A DNA stretch of 45,568 bases, taken from NCBI RefSeq assembly GCF_016863395.1, contig NZ_BOOU01000047.1, positions 1 to 45,568 on the forward strand, in the 5' to 3' direction. The notes beneath the pieces were generated by a model. The model was not told the DNA's origin and did no database searches. It saw only the letters and a list, made by a program, of their open reading frames with translations. How positions within the stretch are numbered: the stretch's first letter is position 1; each line of letters starts with the position of its first letter. Made by a program: the position numbers and the translations under genes. Below, one piece after another: positions 15,844 through 24,800 of this stretch. Source of the DNA: Sphaerisporangium rufum (lineage in GTDB: Bacteria; Actinomycetota; Actinomycetes; Streptosporangiales; Streptosporangiaceae).

Positions 15844-18800
15844 CCGGCTTCCTTCCTGATGGCGGCACGCGGTGGCGCGACAAGTACCTGACCAGGCCGG
15901 ATCAGGTCCGGATCCGGGCCGATCGTGCGGCGGTTGGCGCGATGCCAGGCACGCACCCCGTCCCCGATCTCACGCTCACTGGCATCGGGTCCCAGCCACT
16001 TCTCCACGATTTCCCGCAGCCGATCGCCCTGGGACACCCTCACCCGGTAGGGCGGCGGTCCGGTGGCCGGTCCGCCCGGCGGCGTGGACCGCCCGGATGG
16101 CGTGCCCGGTGATGTGGACGGTGGTGTGGACGGCCGGCCGGGCGTGGACGGCGAGTCCGAGGGCATGGCGGGCGGAGCCGGCCGACGTCCGCATACGCAA
16201 GGCCCGTCCGGCACGCACGCGCATCCCGGCTCCTCCGGCGGGAACCAGCCCGTCGAGTTGGCGATGCGGCGCATCCGCGCCCAATCCACCGGCTCGCGCC
16301 GGCGCGGCTCGGGGAAGGCCGGCCCGCCGCCGGGCGGTGGCCCCGGCGGCGGCACCGCCGGGCGCAGCGGCGGTCCGGCCGCGTCGCCGTTGAGCAGCGC
16401 GGCGATGCCCAGCCTGGCCCGCCCGTCAGGCGGGTCCGCGGCCGGTTCCGGCGCGGCGGGCCCGGCGGCCGGCGGGCCGGCGGCGCGCGCCGGATCGGCG
16501 GCCGGTGCCCCGGGCGAGGTCGAGGCGGGTGGTGCCGCCGGTGACGCTGAGGCGGCGGGCGGCGCCGCTGAGGGGTCGCCCAGTAGTGCCGCGATGCCGA
16601 GCGCGCCACCGCCCGGTGCGGCGTCCGGCGCGCGCGCGGCCTGCCACGGGGGAGTGGGCGCGACCCGCCCGCCCGCCGTGATGCGCCGGGCCAGTCCCTC
16701 CAGCTGGGCGCGCAGCGCGGGACGGTCCGCCGGGTCGGCCGCCGTCCACCTGGCGGCCACCATGACGTACTCGTCGCCGCGGGCCTCCAGGCAGAAGTCC
16801 TCCGTCGGGGGCGGCGTGGCCGCGGGGTCGGCCAGGGCCAGCGGGCGGCGGATGATCCCCTGAGCGGAGCCCTGCCGTCGGGCGGCGAGCTCCCGCAGTG
16901 AATGGCCCGCCTCGTGCCGCATGGCCCGCGGGACCATGGCCGGCGGGATGTTCTCGTCCAGGATCATGATGTGCGGGTTCTCGGCACTGCCGGCCGGCGG
17001 CCCGCTCGGCTGCCCGGTTCGCGGCTCGGGCGCGAGCACGGTCTGTGCCATCCGGCCGGGCGGCAGCGAGCCGAACTCCACCCGGTAGTGCTGGTCGGTG
17101 AGCGGGCCGCTGCTCAAGATCAGCGGCGAGCCCGCCGGCCAGTCGGAGCGAAGCCCGCCGTCGAGGTCCGCGAAGTCCTGGACGATCTTCCAGGCCCGGC
17201 GGGCCTCGGCCTCGTCCAGCGGGCCGTCGGCGGGCGTGCGGCCCTTGGCGAACCCGGAGCCGGGATCCACCGGCGCGGCGATGCCACCGATACCGACACC
17301 GCCGTGTTCGGAGCCTTGCTGGCGCATCGGCCCCGGACCCCATAGCGCGCCCGGCTGGAACTCCGGCTGTGGCCTGGCCGGGATGTCCAGCCCGAGGGCG
17401 GCGAACCGCTCGATGACGAGCTGGTTGAGATTGTTCGGCGCGCCGGCTTGGTTGAACAACACTCGTAGGTCGATCCGGGCGGCCACCGCGCCGAGCAGCA
17501 GCTCCGGGCGCAGTGCGGCCAGCCGGTCGGTGTACCCGCCGTCGTCGGCCCCCCACCGCGGCCGCGCCGTGGCCCGCCCGTCGGCCGCCATCAGCCTCCC
17601 CTCCGGGGTGGCCAGGTAGCCGTCCGCCCGGCCGGTGGGCCGGCCGTCCGGTCCGAGCCGGTCCACCCGGAGCAGGACGTCCCGGCCCAGCGCCCGGGAG
17701 ACCAGCCGCGCCCAGTGCGGCGGCAGCGACTCGGTGTACCGGTCGGCCGACGCGCCGAGCAGGACCGTCGTACCGGGCTCCGCGATCTCCGGCAGCCGGA
17801 CGCGCAGTTCCTCGACCACCGCCGCGACCGAGTTCGCGTCCACCCGGCCCGGCTGGACGCCCACGGCGGCCAGCACCTCCGACAGGTCCGGCCGCGCCGG
17901 GCCGGCCGGCCGGCCGAGCATCGCGTGCCCCAGTTCCTGCAGCACCTGCCCGGCCTGCCGGCCGATGGCCGAGCGCCACCCGTCCCGCTCCGCCTCGGGA
18001 GCCGAGCCGAGACCGTGGCCGGTGCCGGTGTCCAGCGCTTCCTGGGTTTCGTCGAAGTCCGGGCCGTGCATCTGGAGGTAGATCTCCCCGGCCACCGGTT
18101 GCGGAACCGGTGACGAGTAGAGCAGCCGCTCGGTCCCGTTCCGCCGGGTCCGGTGGACTTCGACGGACGCGTGGAACATGCCGGTGAACCCGGCGGTCAG
18201 CCTCTTCTGCGAGGTGAACATACTGATCTCGCGGCGGATGCCGCCGTTCTGCGAGACCCGGTCGGACCCTTGCTCGCCGACCTGGACACCCTCGCCGGTC
18301 CCGGTGTGGTCCTGGCCGGTGGAGACGGAACCGGTCGGCGGCGTCAGCCGGCCGCGCTCGGTCGCCGTGGTGTAGGTGTCCTCCTGGCGGCGGATATCCC
18401 CTAGCTCGCCCTCTTTCTCCGCCAGGCCGACGGCCAGGTCGGTGTCGGACAGCCGGAGCTGTACCCGCACCTTGACCATGTGGTGGGGCTTGCCGGGTAC
18501 GGGGAACGGAAGCGTCACATATCCCGCGTCGTCGGCCAGGTTGCGGAGCTGGGCGGTCAGCGCCGTCCGGGACAGGGCCGCCTGGACGAGCGGCAGGAGC
18601 TCCTGCTCGGGGGCGTCCGGCGGCAGCTCGGCCGGCGGGATCTCGGCCCGGGCGCCGAACAGCACCCTGCGCACATGCTGGAAGACCTGGTCGGCCAGGT
18701 CGTCGGCGCGCACGTCGGCGTAGAAGACGTCGGGGGGCGTGGCGGGCCGCGGGTCGAGGGCCGGATCGGGCCGGTCCGGCGACGGGTCGTCGATCGGCCG

Positions 18801-21800
18801 GGTATACCCGTCCGGTATCAGGCGGTCGGCCGTACCGACGAGGGTGACCGTCGCCGGGGCGGGCGCCGGCTGCGGAGCCTCCTCCGCCGGGGCCGGCACC
18901 GGATCCGCGCCGCGCAGCCAGGCCAGCAGGCCCAGCGGCTTGGGAACCCGGAGCCACGGGTGGTTGCGGGGCAGCGGAAGCAGTTCGGCGGTGAACGTGA
19001 ACCGGATGTCGTGACGGATCAAGTCGGCGCCGTCGAAGCTGCCGGTCCGCTTGATGCGGGTGCCCTGCTTGCTCCTGGTCAGCGACCGGAGGTGGGCGCG
19101 GTCGGTGCCCAGGCCGCTCCCGAGGCCTCCGCCGCCCAGACCGGACCACATTCCCCGGAGCGATGCGCCGCCCCCGGTGGTCCAGCCCTTCATGCTGTTC
19201 CACACCTCCTGCAGGTAGTGGTAGATCTGCCGGAGCATGACCACGGTGTCGTTACGGCCCACCAACCAGAAGCGCTGCCCGAACCGCGCATTGGCGGTGA
19301 CCCGCACCATCTTCCACGTGCCGTCCGGCATCCGGACCGTCATCTCCAGGGGGTACCCCTGGCGGGATAGCATGTCGCGCAGCTTGCCCCGCCAGTTGTC
19401 ACCGGTATCACCGGCGAAGTCGTGGGTGATGGCGCGCTCGAGCTCGACGTTGTGCCGCAGCGCCCCCGGTGCCGCCCGCTCGACGGCCTCCAGCACCGCC
19501 TCCACCGGGCGCATGCGCGCGCCGTCCCCGCCCTCGCGGTGGACGTCGATGTGCTGCATGTTGGACTCGCCCATGCCGTCCCGCATGGCCCGCGGGATCT
19601 GCACCTCGCGATACCGGGCGGCCGGGGTCGCGTCCAGCACCTGGTCCAGCCGGACCCGCTGGCCGGTGGACTCGACCCCGGGCAGCAGGGCGGAGAGCAG
19701 GTACTCGTCGTCGTGCTTCGTCACCAGGCGGCTCACCCGCAGGTCGGCGTCCGGGTCGAGCGCGCCGGACTCGACCGCCGCCCGCGCGTCCTGGCGGTAA
19801 CGCCGGACCAGGCGGCGGGCCACGTCCGGGACGAGCTTCAGGACGCCGGTGGACTGCCGCTCCACCGCGTCGGCCACCACGGCGAGCGGCAGGTCGATCT
19901 CGTCGTCGACGTACATCTGCAGCAGGTCGTGCTCCGGCGTGAGATATGTCATCGTCCGGCCGGGCAGCGAGAACGGGGGGGCCGCCTCCTGCTCGGGCAC
20001 GCCGACCTTCCTGACCCTGATCTGGTAGGTCACGTCCGCGCCGGACACCGCCTGCAGGCCGGTCTTGATCACCATCGGCTCGTCGCCCTGGATCAGGGTC
20101 ATGGTGTGCGCATCGGTCCTGGAGCCGGACACCGCCCCGCTGACGCCCCCCTTTCCGTGATCGCCGTCGGTGTGCAGCACGCCGTCGGTGGACCCGTTCC
20201 CCCCGCCGGAGCGGGACACCGACGTGCCGGCCGAGACGCTGTTCAGGCCGAGGATGATGTCACCGGTGGTCGGGTGGATCATCACTTCGATCCGCGACCG
20301 CCCGACCTTCACCTCCACGCTGATCTCGTAGCCGGCCACGTTGAGCGGGTGCGGCGTCGACATCGAGCAGGGATTGGCGATCGTGGTGAGGTTGCTCGCG
20401 AACTGCGCCACCGCGTGGAACTCCGGCGAGCCGGGCCCGAACCGGTCGGGCAGCAGCCGGAGCAGCGCCTCGCGGACACCGCGCGTGTCCAGGCGCAGCA
20501 GCTGCGAGCGGTCCAGGAGTTCACGCGGCGTGTCATGCGGCTTGTCCGACAGGGGTTCGTCCATGGGCAGCAGGTCCGTCTGCACGTTCATCCGGGCCCG
20601 CACCGGCCGGCCGCTCAGTTCACCGGTCAGCAGCGCCGCGGACCGTCCGCCCCGCTGGTGCAAGGTGACGCTCATGGCGTACTCGCCCCGGAACCCGGCC
20701 ATCGGCTTGGTGCTCTCCAGGAGCTTGACCGCGTTCAGCGTGCTGCCCCTGCTCCAGCCGGCCCCGAACCCCCGGCCGGCGCCGCCGCCCACCGAGAACC
20801 CCGTCCAGCGGAACAGGGCTCCGGTCGCCTTGGCGGTCAGGGTGAGCAGCAGGTCGAAGGTCAGGCTGCGCGACCGGTTCCGCGAGCGGACCGTGGTGTT
20901 GGACCCGATGGGCAACCCGACGTAAGGGTCACCGGCACCCCAGGCGCGGTACTTCCAGCGGCCGATGTGCTCGAACCGCACCTCCAGGGTGTAGTGCTGG
21001 ATGCCGCGGCCGGTGTCGAGCCCCATCAGGTGCAGGAAGATCCCGTCCTGGCCGACCCGGGTCTGCAGCGCGTTCACCTGGAACTGGTCGTGGATCTCCC
21101 GTTCGTTGTGCTGCTGGGCCTCCCGGCGGCGCGGGTCCAGCGAGTAACGCGGCCGCCCCGCCCGGTCGAGGTCCGGCAGCAGGTTCCTGCGGCGCAGCTC
21201 CGTCTCCACCTGCTTGCGGCGCTGGATCACGTCCGCCCGGTTCAGATAGATCACAGAGGGCGCGGCGCCACCGGCTTGGAGGAAGTCGGGCGGCCGGATC
21301 TCCTTGTCTCCGGCGAACCGGGGTCCGGGCGGCCGGCCGGTGCGCATGTCGTCCGCGAACAGCCGCCGGCCGTCCTCGTCGCGGAGCGGAGTGCCCTCGT
21401 CGTCGCGGAGCACGCCGGCGTCGTCCACCTCCCAGCCGTACCGTGCGGCGTCGCGCAGCGGCGTCTGCAGGATGTGCGTGGTCGCCGCGCGCACCGGTTC
21501 CGGCGCCGGGCCGTGGTCGGGGTGGAAGGTGACGTCGTGGTCGAACACCACCTCGTGCGCGTTGGTGTTCCCCAGCCGGCGCACCAGTGCCAGGATCGCC
21601 GTTCCGCCGGAGCTGAGGCCGTCGGTCACCGACCAGCCGTACCGCACGCCGGCGACCAGCCGGCCGAGCATCCCGCCCGGACCGTGGCCCGTCGGATCGG
21701 CGTCGGTCACCCCGGCGCTCAGCTTGAGCCCGGCCGATCGGGACACCGAGAAGGCCGAGGTCGCGCCGGAGAACAGGACGCCGAGATCCTCCATCAGCTG

Positions 21801-24800
21801 CTTGGGGGCCAGCCGGGTCAGCAGCCGCGGCCGCGGCCGGGGGGTGCTGCGGATCTCCAGCTCGCCGACCCGCCGGCCGCCGTCATAGACGACCCGGCGC
21901 ATGACGCCGGGGTCGCCCAGCTGCGGATCGCCCACCGCTTCGTGCAGCCGAGACGGCAGCTCGTCGACGATGATCGTGCGGATGTGCTCGCGCGCCCGAT
22001 CGCCGACCTCGGCGTGCGGTCCGAGGCCGATCACCGTCCGCTGCGCCATGTCCTCCATGCCGGTCGCCGCCAGGCTCACGTACCGCGGGAACGGCGCGTC
22101 CCCGACCTCGCTCTCCGGCAGCCGGAAGGTCCGCTCCGGCGGCGGCTCGGTGTGCGCGTGCGACAGCCAGATCCGCACCGCGTCGTCGCGTCCTTCACCG
22201 ATGCGGGTCACCGGCGACCACTCCAGCGCGGGCGGCGTCGCGTCCGGCGGCCGGGTCTCGTCCACCGCCGCGGCGATCCGGGCGCCGAGCGGAACCCGGC
22301 CGCCGCGCGATGACACCTTGTACACGATGCGGGCCCGGTACATCCGTGCGTCACCGCGGTTGTCGGCGACCTGGCCAGGCTGCACGTACTCCGCCGAGCT
22401 CGTGGTGGAGGAGCGCCCGAGACCGATGTCCGGTGCGACCCCGAGCACCACGTACTTCATCCACGCCTTGACCATCATCCACACCGGGCGGTCGTCCAGC
22501 AGCAACTCGGCGGCCCTGGCCAGATTCGACTCGGCGTTGAACCCGAAGGCGCGGTTGACGGTGGCCGCCACCCAGCCGCCGCCCTGGGTCAGCCGGCCCT
22601 GCATCATCTGCGACGACCGCCGCCCCGGGTCCGCCACCTCGACCGGCTCGCCGAGTTCGGCGTGGACGAGCACCTCCACCTGGGTGTGCCCGGCGCCGGC
22701 CCGCAGGATCACCCCGTCGCCGGCCAGCTGGTCGAGCCGGGCGCCGAGCTCCCACAGCAGTTCCTGGACGGTGTACCGCCGGGTGGACCCGCGCTCGGCG
22801 AACCGCCGGTTCACCTCTTCGGTCAGCTCGGCGGCGTGCGCGAGCCTGCTCACCGCGATGCCGGCGGCCAGCAGCTCCTGCTGCGGGCGGGCCAGTTCGG
22901 CCGCCTGCCGGTAACGGGCGAACGCCTGGCCGGCCGACTCCGCCGCCGCGGCGACGCCGGCGGCCAGGGCCGCGGCTGCCGCTAGATCGTCGGCGGCGGC
23001 GACCTGGTCCACCGCGGCGGCCACGGCCTGGTACGACGCGCCGACCTCGATGATCGCCCGCAGCGCCTGTCCATGCCTGATGGCGGCGCGGCGGTAGCGG
23101 GCCGCGACGGTGCGCTGGTAGGCCGCGTCGGCGGCGTACGTGCGGCTCCGGTCGTCGGCCCACCTGTCGTCCTGGCCCTTCGCGACGCGGGCGTTCTCCT
23201 CGGCGGCGCGGGCCGCGGCCAGTGCTTTGGCCATCTCGTCGCGGTTGGCCCGCATCAGCGCGCGCCGCGCGGCCGCCGCCCGGTCGGCCGACTCGACCAT
23301 CCGCCGCACGTCGTCGGCCAGCGCGGCCACGGCGGGCGCCGGCGCCGCCTCCCGGGCGGGAGCCGCCGCGGCGGCGGTCGCCTGGTCCGGTGCCCGCGTG
23401 GCCGCGTCACCCGCCGGTTGAGCCGCCGGGGCGCCGGCCGGTGCCGGTCCCGGCTCGGCGGCGGGGGAGGGCGCCGCCGCGTGCACGCGGGTGGCGTCCC
23501 AGGGTGGGACGGGGCGCGGGTCACCGTGCTGCAACATCTCCAGGCCCAGCGCACCGATCTGCCGCTGGACGGCCTGGCGGTCACCGGGCGCGGCCGCGGC
23601 CCACCGGGCGACCAGCCGCCGGTATTCGGCGAGCCGCGCCTCGGTGCGCGCGTGGCGCTCGGCCCGACCCGTCGCGCCGGTCGGATCGGCCAGGAACATC
23701 CGGATCACGCCCTGGGCCGGCCGGCCGTCCGGCACCGGCCGCCCGGCTTCGGGGGCCGTGCCCTCCGGGGAGCCGTTCGTGTCCCCGGTATCAGGAGCGG
23801 CGCCGGCCGGGGTGGCGGAGGTACCGGCGAGATGTCCGGGCAGCCCGGCCACCCGGCGGTCGATCTCGCCCCGGATCCCGTCCAGGACTTCGGTGCGCAC
23901 CTCGTACAGGCCGGCGGACGACCGCCCTGACGACTCGACCATCGTCACCTCGGCCAGCCGGGCGCCGGCGTCCTCCAGCCGGCCGGCCCGGATCTGCCGC
24001 CACCGGCCGCCCACCACCTGGCGTGCCATGTCGGAGGCGACCGCCACCGCTCCGGGGCGCGCCTCGGCGAAGCGGCCGAGCGCGTTCAGCGCACCCTCCA
24101 TCGGTGACACCAGGTGCGCGGCGCGCGCGATCGCCTGGCCCAGCCGGGCGGCGGCCGTGGCGGCCAGCGCGTCGCCGTGCGCGCCGTCCGCCGCCCGCTC
24201 TCGCAGGTGCCGGTCGATCCGGCGCACCTCGTCCGCGGGGATGTGGTGGACCCGGCCGTCCGGGCCGGTGAACCGGACGGTGCCGTCCTGCAGCGGCAGC
24301 GCGTCGGAGGCCACCACCGGCAGCATCTCGCTGATCGCCGCGGTGGCCCGCCGACGCACCTCGGGGTCCGCCACGTCCATCCGTCCGGCGTCCGCCGCCG
24401 GGGCCTGCGCTGCCGGTCGCCCGGTGCCGGGCGGGCCCTCGGGGGTACCTGTCTGGACCGCCGAAGGGGCACTGGACGACGCCGTCCCCGGAGCGATCGC
24501 GGCGCCGGGGCCGGCGGCGACGCCGGTCGCCGGATCGGGAACCGCGCCCGGATCGGGCGCGGCGCCGGCCGGGACCGGGCCCGGCGCGGCGACCGGGCCG
24601 CCGGGGGACACGCCGGCGGAGGCGTTTCCGGCCGTACCGTCCGGCACGCTTCCGGCCGGAGCGGCCAGTGGGTCGCCTGGGGCGCCGGCCGGTGCCGGTC
24701 CCGCCGCAGGGGAACCGCCCGCCACGGTGCTCGCCACCTGGGCGGGGCCGGGCGTGCCGGCGGCCCCGGCCGGAACCGCCGGCGCGGATGCCGGTCCGCC

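Noticed and set aside
19422-22313. 963-codon plus-strand open frame inside the giant gene
   Set aside because: It is a shadow of the minus-strand giant. It lacks a ribosome-binding site and its composition is Arg/His/Gly-biased.
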